A stretch of DNA of 64,000 nt from Promethearchaeota archaeon (GTDB lineage: Archaea; Asgardarchaeota; Lokiarchaeia; Sigynarchaeales; SOKP01): assembly GCA_019894875.1 (NCBI GenBank), contig JAGXNR010000005.1, positions 1 through 64,000 of the forward strand, written 5' to 3'. A program made the translations under genes and the position numbers. How positions within the stretch are numbered: the first letter of the stretch is position 1; each line of letters begins with the position of its first letter. The notes below the pieces were generated by a model. It was given only the letters and a program-made list of their open reading frames with translations, did no database searches and was not told the origin of the DNA. Shown here piece by piece: positions 16,865 through 25,498 of this stretch.

Positions 16865-17266
16865 TTACTTTTTTTCGAGAGTAAGAGGATCACCACCCCT
16901 CCCAATCTTCTTCCCCTTATAGTAAAGAGTAGATTTTTCCTCCCAAATTCTGTTCCATTCTTCCAACCCAAGTTTTTGGATCATTACTAAATTATACACC
17001 TTTGAATTATGAGGTGTAAACATTTCAAAGTGGACAATTGGTTGGAGCATTTCACAAGGAAAATCGTCACATTCATAACAGAATTCGTGTCCTTTTTCTG
17101 TAATACATTCGTAAGTTTTACACAGGGGGCCATTCAAAACTTTACCCTCACGTTCTCTACACCCTTCACATCCAAGGCGCTCGAAAGCTAAACATTTCTT
17201 GCACGCTATACCACATGGGGCCATGTATCGCAATATTTCCTGATATTCTAATGATTTTTTATCCAT
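16865..17266 (-). CDS. DUF3795-type cysteine-rich protein
   Basis: The 133-residue protein has the DUF3795 signature: APCGIACKKCLAF (residues about 16-28), LGCEGCRE, LCKTYECITEKG and FCYECDDFPCEML, with ten or more cysteines in Cx2C and Cx3C spacing. The family is widespread in anaerobic archaea and bacteria and probably binds zinc or iron, but its role is not known. The length is typical. It is transcribed alone, with a leucine-rich-repeat remnant upstream. Confidence 0.85.
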   Translation of the reverse strand: MDKKSLEYQEILRYMAPCGIACKKCLAFERLGCEGCREREGKVLNGPLCKTYECITEKGHEFCYECDDFPCEMLQPIVHFEMFTPHNSKVYNLVMIQKLGLEEWNRIWEEKSTLYYKGKKIGRGGDPLTLEKK

Positions 17267-17392
17267 GAGAATAACTCGTTAAAGTTTTAGATATATGGAA
17301 ATAGATATGAAATAACATTTAAATTGATTATCAAAGTGCACAAATTATTGAACTTAAAAAATATCAAACTACTTTTAGCGAATTCTAAGAAT

Positions 17393-17560
17393 TTAATTTA
17401 TTAGTACTCCCTGATTTTGTAAATCTTTTATTATTTTTTTAGCTCTTTTTGAAAGAATTTCTTGATCAAGGAATAAGATATTCAGATTTTTGAGCTCTAA
17501 TAAGACATCTGGGACTTCTCTGATATTATGAGAAAAGAATTTGGCATTAGTACAGGAGGA
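17393..17560 (-). pseudogene. C-terminal leucine-rich-repeat remnant
   Basis: The minus strand is open without a start and reads AKFFSHNIREVPDVLLELKN, then LNILFLDQEILSKRAKKIIK, then DLQNQGVLIN and a stop at 17393. The pattern L-x-N-x-I-x-x-[VL]P-x-x-L-x-x-L-x-x-L-x-x-L-x-L and the ending KRAKKI-L-QGV are those of leucine-rich-repeat proteins common in Asgard genomes. Only the last repeat and cap survive. Nothing else is seen in the 17267-17750 gap. Confidence 0.5.
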
Positions 17561-17750
17561 AAAAAGAAAAAAAAAGGTTTAATCCAAAACATTGAACTTT
17601 GAATTTAATCCAAAACTTTGAGTTTTTTTATATCTTACTTGTTAAGAATTACATCAGCTAAGAAAATTTGAGTTTGTATAAGCTTTTAAATAATATGATA
17701 TAATTTTCAGTATTACCTAAAAAAAATAATTTGAATGAATGTGAAGAATA

Positions 17751-18233
17751 TTGGATATAAAAATATTTAAAAAAACATTTAAATTTGTCTGTGATGAATG
17801 TGGGGAATTTGCCCATACCAAAGTGGAATATTGCGAAAGTTGCGGAGTACTGGCTTTAAGGAAGGCAACAAATGAGGATTATACGAGATATGAAATGGAA
17901 ACAATAAATGACGATAAAGAACAGCAGATAGTATTTGAAAAAGCTGAGGAAACTAGGATGATTGCAGAGAGAGCTGAGAAGGTATCTGATAAAGCTGAGA
18001 AGGTATCTGAGAAGGCAGTTAAGAAAACTATGGATGCTGAAAAAGCATCTGAGAAGGCTAGGATTGTGGCTGAGAAAGCTGATAAGAAAGTTGAGAAGGC
18101 AGCTGAGAAAGCTAGGAAGAAAGCAGATAAAACTAAGGAAGTTGCTGAGAAAGCTAAGAAGGGATTTGAGAATGCTAAGAAGAGAGTCGAGAGAACTAAA
18201 GAGGAAGCTAAGACGAAAGCAAAAAAGACTTAG
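17751..18233 (+). CDS. Zinc-ribbon protein with long alanine/lysine coiled coil
   Basis: No ATG is available, so translation most likely starts at TTG 17751. Residues 14-33 form a zinc ribbon (CDECG and CESCG). From about residue 60 to the end the protein is a highly repetitive helix made of EKAEKV/SEKA/RKKADKTKE units with A, K and E in heptad- or 11-mer-like spacing, as in LEA-like or apolipoprotein-like amphipathic helices. The DNA shows the same low complexity (gctgagaag recurring). The gene may respond to stress or bind membranes or nucleic acid through the basic helix, but this is inference. The 160-residue length includes no membrane segment. Confidence 0.7.
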   Translation: MDIKIFKKTFKFVCDECGEFAHTKVEYCESCGVLALRKATNEDYTRYEMETINDDKEQQIVFEKAEETRMIAERAEKVSDKAEKVSEKAVKKTMDAEKASEKARIVAEKADKKVEKAAEKARKKADKTKEVAEKAKKGFENAKKRVERTKEEAKTKAKKT

Positions 18234-18272
18234 CTTTTTTTAATAGTATAAATTTAAACATTAATGCTCTAA

Positions 18273-18460
18273 TTACACTCCCTCTGAGACCACTATTTCT
18301 GCATAATAATCATTTGGTAGCCCTAACATACCACTCTATGGCCCTTCATCTAAATTGAAGATTACTACTTTTTCTAGTCCCATTTTGTTGAGTTGTTTGA
18401 CAAAATCTTCGAGAGAAATAGTTAATCTTCTTATTTTGGGCAAAAATTGTTTAATTACTT
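18273..18460 (-). pseudogene. Unrecognised gene remnant with an in-frame TAG
   Basis: On the minus strand a start-less frame reads KEVIKQFLPKIRRLTISLED, then FVKQLNKMGLEKVVIFNLDE, then GP. At 18336 there is a TAG and the same frame goes on SGMLGLPNDYYAEIVVSEGV to a stop at 18273. The sequence looks like a former protein end with one nonsense codon. A leading in-frame TGA closes it on the other side. I do not recognise the family. The rest of the 18234-18558 gap holds no other gene, and the longer plus-strand reading before 18559 is not supported. Confidence 0.4.
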
Positions 18461-18558
18461 CTTTAAGTCAAAATATTTTTCATACTTCAAAAAATCATAA
18501 AATTTCGATGCTATTTTTCTTTAAATTCCATTTCGAATTATTTTACTTGGTTTTGAAT

Positions 18559-18831
18559 ATGGGAAGAACGGTTCCTTCTTTTAGACCTGCGCTAGAGCAC
18601 GAAATTGAGAGCTGGAAAGACTTTAAGAGGGCGCTTCGGGCTGAAGAACAAAAGATATTTAACAAACTAATGAACTATGCTCGAATACATGCTGATGCTG
18701 GTAGCATGAGCGCGCGACCAATGCTGTCAGAAGTATTATTCCTTTCTTTTGCAGTTGAACAAGAAAAGAAAATTGAGATGCTTGAAAAGAAAGTAAAAAA
18801 ATTGGAAGAAATGATAAAGGGGAAAGACTAA
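18559..18831 (+). CDS. DUF8156-type small protein paired with DNA polymerase B
   Basis: The 90-residue protein starts MGRTVPSFRPALEHEIESW and has RALRAEEQKIFNKLMNYAR, HADAGSMSARPMLSEVLF and a C-terminal coiled coil with LEKKVKKLEEMIK. This is the archaeal family I know as DUF8156, whose members begin MGRT-x-P-[ST]-[FY]-R and usually sit directly before a family-B DNA polymerase gene. ATG 18559 is chosen over the longer upstream frame because the family starts here. Its stop (18829-18831) is three bases before the polymerase start at 18835, so the two are translationally coupled. I infer that it is an accessory subunit or regulator of that polymerase. Confidence 0.85.
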   Translation: MGRTVPSFRPALEHEIESWKDFKRALRAEEQKIFNKLMNYARIHADAGSMSARPMLSEVLFLSFAVEQEKKIEMLEKKVKKLEEMIKGKD

Positions 18832-18834
18832 AGA

Positions 18835-21240
18835 TTGAGCTTTCAAGAACAATTTGACGGTTGGCTTTTTGACGTCTCCACTTCTAGCAATGGTGTCATC
18901 CTTTGGGTGAAAACCGTAAAAGAGCAAAAGATTGTACAAATATATCATGACTTCTGCCCTGAATTTTTTGCTGTACCAAAGAAGCATATGGGTAAAGACT
19001 TTAAGAGATTGAAGAGCATTCTTCAGTCCCACCACGATGTAAAAGGCGTACGAATCTGCGAAAAATATGTGAAACTAGAAGACCATAAGAAGACAAAAAT
19101 CTTTGGAGTATCTGTGGTAAAACCTTCACAATTTAAAAAAACTATTAAAGCAATTGATAAGATTGGTTTCTTTACTTTGTACAATACCGATCTTCCAATC
19201 GCTCAGATGTATTTCTATATGAACGATCTGTTTCCCATGTCTTTCTGTAGTTTCAAGGTTAAACTTGAAAAAAATAGAAAAACTGGTGAGCAGTCGATGC
19301 AGCTCGTGTCTTTAGATTTAAACGATAGCAATGAAGAACTATTCTATGATTTACCTCCAATAAAAGCTGTATGGCTGGATATCAAAATAAATCAACAAGG
19401 GATAAGGACGTACTTTAACGACCCTCTGGAATATGCTGAAGTCAGCATTGTTGAAAAAGATCACACTTCTAACATCCCAAGGGCAGATGGTCAGAAAAAA
19501 AGAACGATTCTCATCGATGAAGCTGATGAAGCAGAAACCATCAAAGCGATTAGCAAGGTAATTGAGAGATTGGATCCTGATATTATTCTGACACGTGGGG
19601 GAGATGAATTTGTTTTTCCTTATTTGGTTGCACGAGCATCAGTGAATCACGTGTCGAGAGATCTTTACCTTTCTCGGAATAGAACACCACTGAGAAATTG
19701 CATCTTTCACCTTTCAGGAAACTCAGATCATTATATGACTTATGGAATAATAATGCGTCGTTCAAAAACGCAAGTTTATCTTACTGGACGCTTTCATATG
19801 GATACGACTGCATATGGGAGTTTACATTTCAGTGAGGGAAATATTCCTGGGGTCATTGAGGTCGCAAGAATCTCTCGGGTTGCTATGCAGAGATTGTGTA
19901 GAATAACAATTGGAGGTGCACTTCAGTCGATACAATATTATAATGCGTATAAGTTAGGTCACCTCATTCCGCCATTCAAGAAAAGTCCTGAAGGATTTAG
20001 AAGTGGCATGGATCTGATCAAAAATGACCGGGGAGGACATATATTTGAACCCTTAATCGGAGTCTTTGATCAAGTTGTAGAACTAGACTTTTCCTCAATG
20101 TATCCCTCCTTAATGGCTAATTTTAATATATCTTCGGAAACTATCAATTGTAAATGTTGTAAAGATGACGGTACGGGTGTAAAAGTACCCGGCTTAAATT
20201 TCCACATATGTTCGAAAAGAGAGGGGATAATCTCAAAATCCATTAGCCTACCCCTAAGAAAACGTTTAGAGTGTAAAGAATATAATAAAACACATGATGA
20301 TCTTCGGTACAAATTCACAGATATCGCATTAAAATGGGTGCTTGTGGTAAGTTTTGGTTATTTAGGCTTCAGAAATGCGCGTTTTGGTAAAATTGAAGCA
20401 CATCAAACAGTATGTGCTTTTGCTCGCGAATTTATTTTGCAATCCGCTGAAATTGCCACACGGCATGGATGTAAAGTCGTCCATGGGATTGTTGATTCAA
20501 TGTGGCTGCAAGACACGAAGGGAAGAACTCCCGCAGAATTTGAAAAACTGACAAAAAAAATTGCAGACGAAATAACCGAAAGAACGGGCATTCACATGAA
20601 TTGGGATGGGCGATTCAATTCAATAGTTTTTCTTCCCTCCAAAGCAGAACCAGATGTTCCCGCACTAAGTCATTATTGGGGTATAAAGTCTGACGGCGAG
20701 GTCAAGGTAAGAGGTATCGAAGTAAGACGTAGAGATATACCCCAAATTGTAAAAGACGCTCAATTTGCTTTTATTGACACATTTCAAGGAGCAAAGACTG
20801 TTGACGAGTTCAAAAAAAGAATTCCAGATGCTAAGAAAAAACTCTACGAATACGTAGAAAGAATATATTCCGGGAAGGTATCAAGAGATGAGCTTACGAT
20901 TAGACAAAAGATATCTCGCAGACCCTCTCAATATAAAGTTAATAGTTACCAAGCAGTTGCTGCAAGACAGTTAGAACGATCTGGAGTAATAGCTTCGGCA
21001 GGAAAAAACGTGAGATATATTATTCTTAATGCGGAAGCGGATCCAGATTTTCCTGAAAAAAAGGTTATCCTTTCAGACTTATATGATGACAAAAAACATG
21101 AATATGATAGAAAGAAGTATGTTGAATTGCTGAAAAGAGCTTTCGAAAATATCTTTCCTTTTGAATTTGAGCTTGATGATTTGTTGAAGCCAGATTATAA
21201 TAAGAAATCTCTTCAAAAAGATTTATCGTGTTTTATTTAA
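18835..21240 (+). CDS. Family-B DNA polymerase with altered catalytic and exonuclease motifs
   Basis: The 801-residue protein starts at TTG 18835, coupled to the preceding small gene. It has the family-B order: N-terminal domain, exonuclease-like domain, palm/fingers, thumb. Motif A is intact (DFSSMYPS, D418). Motif B reads K500-WVLVV-SFGYLG, with the usual N-S-x-Y-G changed to V-V-S-F-G. Motif C reads H-G-I-V-D-S: the second aspartate (D554) stands but the first aspartate of YGDTDS is isoleucine. Exo I reads D182-I-K, not D-I-E, and exo II (RGGDEFVFPYL) lacks the FD pair. It is therefore a distinct archaeal PolB lineage, likely without proofreading and perhaps with altered synthesis activity. 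Two cysteine pairs (CKCC at about 440 and HICS further on) may bind a metal. A role in repair or bypass is inference. Confidence 0.87.
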   Translation: MSFQEQFDGWLFDVSTSSNGVILWVKTVKEQKIVQIYHDFCPEFFAVPKKHMGKDFKRLKSILQSHHDVKGVRICEKYVKLEDHKKTKIFGVSVVKPSQFKKTIKAIDKIGFFTLYNTDLPIAQMYFYMNDLFPMSFCSFKVKLEKNRKTGEQSMQLVSLDLNDSNEELFYDLPPIKAVWLDIKINQQGIRTYFNDPLEYAEVSIVEKDHTSNIPRADGQKKRTILIDEADEAETIKAISKVIERLDPDIILTRGGDEFVFPYLVARASVNHVSRDLYLSRNRTPLRNCIFHLSGNSDHYMTYGIIMRRSKTQVYLTGRFHMDTTAYGSLHFSEGNIPGVIEVARISRVAMQRLCRITIGGALQSIQYYNAYKLGHLIPPFKKSPEGFRSGMDLIKNDRGGHIFEPLIGVFDQVVELDFSSMYPSLMANFNISSETINCKCCKDDGTGVKVPGLNFHICSKREGIISKSISLPLRKRLECKEYNKTHDDLRYKFTDIALKWVLVVSFGYLGFRNARFGKIEAHQTVCAFAREFILQSAEIATRHGCKVVHGIVDSMWLQDTKGRTPAEFEKLTKKIADEITERTGIHMNWDGRFNSIVFLPSKAEPDVPALSHYWGIKSDGEVKVRGIEVRRRDIPQIVKDAQFAFIDTFQGAKTVDEFKKRIPDAKKKLYEYVERIYSGKVSRDELTIRQKISRRPSQYKVNSYQAVAARQLERSGVIASAGKNVRYIILNAEADPDFPEKKVILSDLYDDKKHEYDRKKYVELLKRAFENIFPFEFELDDLLKPDYNKKSLQKDLSCFI

Positions 21241-21333
21241 TACGAATCTTTGATTTATCCAATCGTTTTAAATTAGGTTAAACAATTTGGATATAGTTCC
21301 ATAAAAAAAAAAGTAAGTGAAAGGTAAGAATCG

Positions 21334-22209
21334 TTATAAAATTAAAGATCTTCCATCAAATATTGGTTTCATATCTAATTGAGTAGCTTTTTCTTGCATT
21401 TCTTCCTCTAGGGGACCAATATCGAAACGGGTAGCCGCATCGAGTATTTTTGGTAAAATATGAATATCGCTACTTGTATTGAGGAAAATACCTTCTCTTT
21501 TCAAAACCCAATGAACAGCACGGTCAACATCGACTTGATCCTCAAAAGGTTCGTACCAAGTGGATCGGATCCTTTCCTTATTACCCCAGGGACGTCGTGC
21601 CAAAGATTTTATTGTTTGCACTGCTACACTACGTTCTTTACATAATTCTAAAAGGCTTTCAAAGTCTTTGGCATATTCCGGATTTCGCATCATGATATAG
21701 TTATAAGGCAAAAGAATAGAATCAAAATCAAACTGTTCCAAACTTTGTTTGTGCATTGCGGCTACTGTAAACCCATGCCCTGTTACTCCAATATTTTTTA
21801 CCAATCCTTGATCCCGGGCTTCAACAGCAGCTTTTAAGGCTCCATCAGATCCCATTACTTTTTTCCAGCTCGCTCGAGATGTTAAATTATGGAACTGAAT
21901 TAGATCTACTGATGATACTTGCAATCGTTCAAGAGAACTGTGTATCTGATCAAGAGCTTCTTGATAAGAACGTCTAAATACTTTTGTAGCAAGAAAAAAC
22001 TTATTCCGGTGCTTTTCCATCCAAGGACCAATACGCAATTCTGACTCACCATACCCTGCTGCTGTGTCGATATGATTTATTCCATGTTTTAAAAGTACAT
22101 CAAGGGTTTGATCTGCTTCATCTTGTGTAACATTACTTAAAGCAGCAGCTCCAAAAATTATTCTTGTACTCAAATGTCCCGTCTTACCAAATTCTAGCTT
22201 AGAAATCAT
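21334..22209 (-). CDS. Aldo/keto reductase
   Basis: The 291-residue protein shows the aldo/keto reductase barrel: an N-terminal hairpin ([16 protein letters not shown]), [19 protein letters not shown] with the catalytic Asp and Tyr, [10 protein letters not shown] with the catalytic Lys and LIQFHN with the His. C-terminal residues show the NAD(P) site less clearly. Aldo/keto reductases of this type reduce aldehydes or sugars using NADPH. The substrate is unknown. The gene is monocistronic and transcribed towards the PolB gene. Confidence 0.9.
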   Translation of the reverse strand: MISKLEFGKTGHLSTRIIFGAAALSNVTQDEADQTLDVLLKHGINHIDTAAGYGESELRIGPWMEKHRNKFFLATKVFRRSYQEALDQIHSSLERLQVSSVDLIQFHNLTSRASWKKVMGSDGALKAAVEARDQGLVKNIGVTGHGFTVAAMHKQSLEQFDFDSILLPYNYIMMRNPEYAKDFESLLELCKERSVAVQTIKSLARRPWGNKERIRSTWYEPFEDQVDVDRAVHWVLKREGIFLNTSSDIHILPKILDAATRFDIGPLEEEMQEKATQLDMKPIFDGRSLIL

Positions 22210-22276
22210 TTTCTTTCAACAATGTTTTTTACATCTGTTCTAAATTAATGTAGATTAATTATTCAAAAAAAAAAAA

Positions 22277-22816
22277 TCAAGGTATTGAAAAAATTTCAAA
22301 GAAATCAAATACAATAACCACTAAACATATCAACTCCAAGAAAATCCAGAGATTTCTCTTCATCGATCTTACCGCTTTTAATGCTTTTCCAGAATAGTTT
22401 ATAATATTATAAATAAAAATCAGTACCCATGCTGATACTAAGAAGGTTATTGGAAGCATTAATGTGACAAGAGTACGACCAATATTGCCTAATAAATATT
22501 TATAGCCAAGAATTGTAAAACCTGCAATAACAAAAGTAAACCCAAGCCCAAATGTATATTCCGCAAAAGATACAAAATTTTGTACACGACTTTCAGAAGA
22601 ATTTTCTAAATTAACTTCAAAATTTGCTTTCGAATTTGCACTCACAGAATTAACAAAAAGTATAAAAGAGAGCATCAGTAGAAATGTAGTGGTACCAATA
22701 CCTCCACTTGCGGGGGGAACTTGCCATATTAATGCTAATATCGTTAGAACAGCTCCGATCATGACTGTACTAAGCGTAATCCAATCTCTTACGTTGATCT
22801 GCTTATTTTTCTTCAT
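22277..22816 (-). CDS. Five-helix membrane protein, unknown
   Basis: The 179-residue protein has five hydrophobic segments (near residues 13-33, 38-60, 87-110, 115-142 and 150-172) and a polar loop with NSSESRVQN between helices 2 and 3. I do not recognise the family. It is on the same strand as the aldo/keto reductase and ends 68 bp before that gene's start, so they may be cotranscribed. Confidence 0.65.
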   Translation of the reverse strand: MKKNKQINVRDWITLSTVMIGAVLTILALIWQVPPASGGIGTTTFLLMLSFILFVNSVSANSKANFEVNLENSSESRVQNFVSFAEYTFGLGFTFVIAGFTILGYKYLLGNIGRTLVTLMLPITFLVSAWVLIFIYNIINYSGKALKAVRSMKRNLWIFLELICLVVIVFDFFEIFSIP

Positions 22817-22981
22817 TACTCATAATTTTTCTATTTAATATTTTATTAATTAAAATTACAAATGTATGAGAATAAAAAGATTCGGATCATATCTTAAAGA
22901 TTTAAATCTCTTATTCTATATTTTACAAAAAAGAAAAGAAAAATTAGGGAATTAAATATTAAATGGTTGTCGTATTGCTAT

Positions 22982-23953
22982 TTAGAAGTATAGATTTGAA
23001 GGTTCGAGTATATTTGGATAAAACGGACGGAGAAAATTCCGTGTACTACAACAGAGATGACATTTGTCCGCATATCCCTTTTGAGGTTTGAATCCTTTTT
23101 CTATCGCAATTTCAAGAAGATTTTGAGGACCTCCTTTTGCCACTACCTTACCTATTATCGGATGCTTTCTGTAGTTAAATTCATTTATTATTTCAGATAT
23201 AGATTTTTCCTTGGCATTCCCAATACAAATTCCATGACACAATTGATGAAAAACCCATCCATTAGGATCGATCATAAACATCGGAACTTTGAAAATAAGA
23301 CACTTATCTAAAGGTATTGAATTCATTGAGTAATATTCGGTTAGTTGTTTTACTGCTCGACCTCTTACTTGTAACTCACTATTTATTACATGGCAAAACT
23401 CAAACTCCTTGGAAATCTCTTCAGTAATTTTTTTATTCTGTTCATTAAAAATATTGTTAATATTTTCAGACCCTAGATTTTGAGTTATTGAATATATCCG
23501 TTCAATCCCAACTTCATGGGCAGCTTTCATTGCTCGTTTCACTACATCGAGTGGAACAAATTCTTGATGAAACGCGTCAACACTAAAACCGATGGTATTT
23601 AAACCTGCTTCTTTTAACTTTAGAGCGTATTTCTTGGCAGTTAAATCATTTTTTCCCCAATATCCATTTGTTGGCAATCCAATATTTGGAATATCATAAC
23701 TCTTCACCACTTTAATGAGGTCAATGAGTAAATCAAGATTAAGTAGAGGTTCTCCTCCAAAAAAACCGACTTCATCAACTATATAATTTGCAGTAACATC
23801 TTCTAAATATCTTCTTACATCCCCTAATTCCATTGAAATATCGTCTTGATTTGGAGAACCTTGAATAGCACAATGCTTGCATTCATTTGTACATTTATAA
23901 GAGATAAGAAAAGTAAGAAAAGGTATTCTTTTTTTATTTTGCTCAGTACTCAT
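22982..23953 (-). CDS. Radical SAM protein with C-terminal cysteine cluster
   Basis: The 323-residue protein has the radical SAM iron-sulfur motif CTNECKHC (residues about 17-24), the GGE motif in FFGGEPLLNL and later strands in order (NIGLPTNGYW, IGFSVDAFHQEFV). The C-terminal part has CHLCCSTRNFLRP and a further cysteine in LCHGIC, resembling SPASM-type auxiliary cluster domains. Such enzymes modify peptides or proteins, but no precursor peptide gene is evident nearby. A PadR regulator gene lies directly upstream on the same strand, which suggests controlled expression. Which molecule it acts on is unknown. Confidence 0.88.
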   Translation of the reverse strand: MSTEQNKKRIPFLTFLISYKCTNECKHCAIQGSPNQDDISMELGDVRRYLEDVTANYIVDEVGFFGGEPLLNLDLLIDLIKVVKSYDIPNIGLPTNGYWGKNDLTAKKYALKLKEAGLNTIGFSVDAFHQEFVPLDVVKRAMKAAHEVGIERIYSITQNLGSENINNIFNEQNKKITEEISKEFEFCHVINSELQVRGRAVKQLTEYYSMNSIPLDKCLIFKVPMFMIDPNGWVFHQLCHGICIGNAKEKSISEIINEFNYRKHPIIGKVVAKGGPQNLLEIAIEKGFKPQKGYADKCHLCCSTRNFLRPFYPNILEPSNLYF

Positions 23954-24057
23954 TTTTATATCAATACTCTTCTGTTCATTATTTTTTTATATTTTCTAAA
24001 ATTTCCTGGTTAAAATTTCAATTCCTCTTTATCTAATTTCTCCTTGATTTTTAAGAA

Positions 24058-24528
24058 TTAATTTATCGAAAGTCTTGATATAAGAGTTAGCTCCTTAGCT
24101 TTTTCTGGTCTTAGTGTGGTTAGTAACATTTGGATTGATGAAACATCTTCAAAGTGCTCAATCTCCTCCGAATCAATTGAATCACCATTTGTTATTGATA
24201 CTGATAGGAAACGATGATATGCTTTTATTATCTTTCCTTGAGTTAATTTCATTAATCTTAATATTTCTCTACCTGTATCTGTAATTTCATAGATTTTTTT
24301 ATTTTTTATTTCCTCGAGGAGGTTTATAAATCCTTTTTCCCTTAGGTTATTTAATATCCAATAAAGTGTCGATGCAGATGGTTTCCACATTCCTAAAGTT
24401 CGCTTTTCTATTTCATTACCTATCTTATACCCATGAGATGATTCATTTTCAAGAATAGAAAGGACAAAAATATTGGTAAAGCTTTTTTTCATAATTTTTT
24501 CAAAATTTTTGTGATAATTTTCAACCAT
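24058..24528 (-). CDS. PadR-family transcriptional regulator
   Basis: The 156-residue protein has a PadR winged helix: LSILENESSHGYKIGNEIEK (residues 24-43), then LYWILNNLREKGFI and EITDTGREIL, and a C-terminal helical dimerisation region. PadR proteins bind operators as dimers and often sense small hydrophobic molecules. The start at 24528 gives a slightly longer N-terminus than usual; M13 is an alternative. It lies 104 bp upstream of the radical SAM gene in the same direction and has repeated operator-like DNA just before it, suggesting autoregulation and control of the radical SAM gene. Confidence 0.86.
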   Translation of the reverse strand: MVENYHKNFEKIMKKSFTNIFVLSILENESSHGYKIGNEIEKRTLGMWKPSASTLYWILNNLREKGFINLLEEIKNKKIYEITDTGREILRLMKLTQGKIIKAYHRFLSVSITNGDSIDSEEIEHFEDVSSIQMLLTTLRPEKAKELTLISRLSIN

Positions 24529-24573
24529 GGTTAACTCAAACTCGTAGATATGGGATTTAATTGCTAGTATAAA

Positions 24574-24600
24574 TACCAGTATATGGACTACCAGTTACTG
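24574..24600 (-). promoter_or_regulatory. Candidate PadR operator with direct and inverted repeats
   Basis: On the minus strand actggta occurs twice with starts 15 bp apart, and on the + strand cagta (24577-24581) and tactg (24596-24600) form an inverted repeat. The site is 46-72 bp upstream of the PadR start, where archaeal TATA and operator elements lie. Autoregulation is inferred. Confidence 0.45.
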
Positions 24601-24751
24601 ATATAATTTAAGATTAATTAATATTTAAGACTTTATCTTTTTTAATCTCAGGTAATATATTGTCTAAAATGAGAGTTAACAAAAGGTATTCAGATAAATT
24701 AAGTGAAAAGGAAAAAAAGAGATTTTTTTAAGGTTATATGCTACACAAAAA

Positions 24752-25390
24752 CTAGATAAAAGGTTGTCTGATTACAGTTTTCATATTCTCTGGTTTAGCT
24801 CTTCGAGGGTCACTAAGATATATTTCATGGTGTTTTTGATTACGTCCATCATATTTTCCATTCTGTTCATTAATGAAGTTATGAACTCTATCTACAGTAG
24901 GCCCTTCTTCTGAAAAAGGCCCAAGGTGCATAATTTGAGCACACTTACCCTCATTATATTTTTCAAAACGTAGTTTATCAAGTAGTTCCGCAAGTTCTGG
25001 TTTATTTTTTTTAGTAATTTCAATTGCTTCCTCAATCAGACCTTTTGTGATCCAATCAGGGTGCATTATCATCATAGTCCATTTCCATTTATCACGGTTT
25101 CCAGAACGATAATCTTCCATGTTATCCGCCCACCAAAGTCCTTCCAATGGAGGTACCACGTAATCCTTTCCTTTTGCTTTACTTAGAAATTTAGTTTTGA
25201 AAGCTACGGGGTATAGAGCAGCGAGGGCATCTTGGTACTCTTGAGAGTCTCCAGGTGAACCTATACCATCAATCATTAAAAATTGCATTACAGGGACATC
25301 AACGATTGCCACTTCATTTGCACTTGGTTGATACAATTTTTTCATACTTTTTTTAAAATCTATTTTAACCGGCATTTTGATTACCATCAA
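24752..25390 (-). CDS. GyrI-like small-molecule-binding protein
   Basis: The 212-residue protein matches the GyrI-like superfamily: VAIVDVPVMQFLMIDGIGSP (residues about 27-46), then WKWTMMIMHPDWIT and CAQIMHLGPFSEEGPT, YDGRNQKHHEIYLSDPRRA. These patterns are typical of stand-alone GyrI-like domain proteins that bind small hydrophobic compounds; some hydrolyse cyclopropenoid compounds. No DNA-binding domain is fused. Starts at M1, M2 or M6 are all possible, and M6 (MPVKIDFK) fits the family best. It is divergent from the acyl-CoA dehydrogenase gene across about 110 bp. Confidence 0.86.
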   Translation of the reverse strand: MMVIKMPVKIDFKKSMKKLYQPSANEVAIVDVPVMQFLMIDGIGSPGDSQEYQDALAALYPVAFKTKFLSKAKGKDYVVPPLEGLWWADNMEDYRSGNRDKWKWTMMIMHPDWITKGLIEEAIEITKKNKPELAELLDKLRFEKYNEGKCAQIMHLGPFSEEGPTVDRVHNFINEQNGKYDGRNQKHHEIYLSDPRRAKPENMKTVIRQPFI

Positions 25391-25498
25391 TGAGAATCTT
25401 ATCTTTATAACCGTAAGAAAGATTATATAATTTGGTTTATTCAGATTATTATAAAAAATTGAGCAATATAGTAATAAAGCTAAAGCAATTGATGAAAA

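Noticed and set aside
17962..18243. Long basic ORF (LRRLRR-rich) overlapping the coiled-coil gene
   Set aside because: It is the frame-shifted reading of the low-complexity Ala/Lys/Glu repeat and has no independent support.
18355..18558. N-terminal extension of the DUF8156-type ORF by 68 codons
   Set aside because: The family starts at MGRT, and the upstream frame is Ser/Phe-rich and overlaps a remnant on the other strand.
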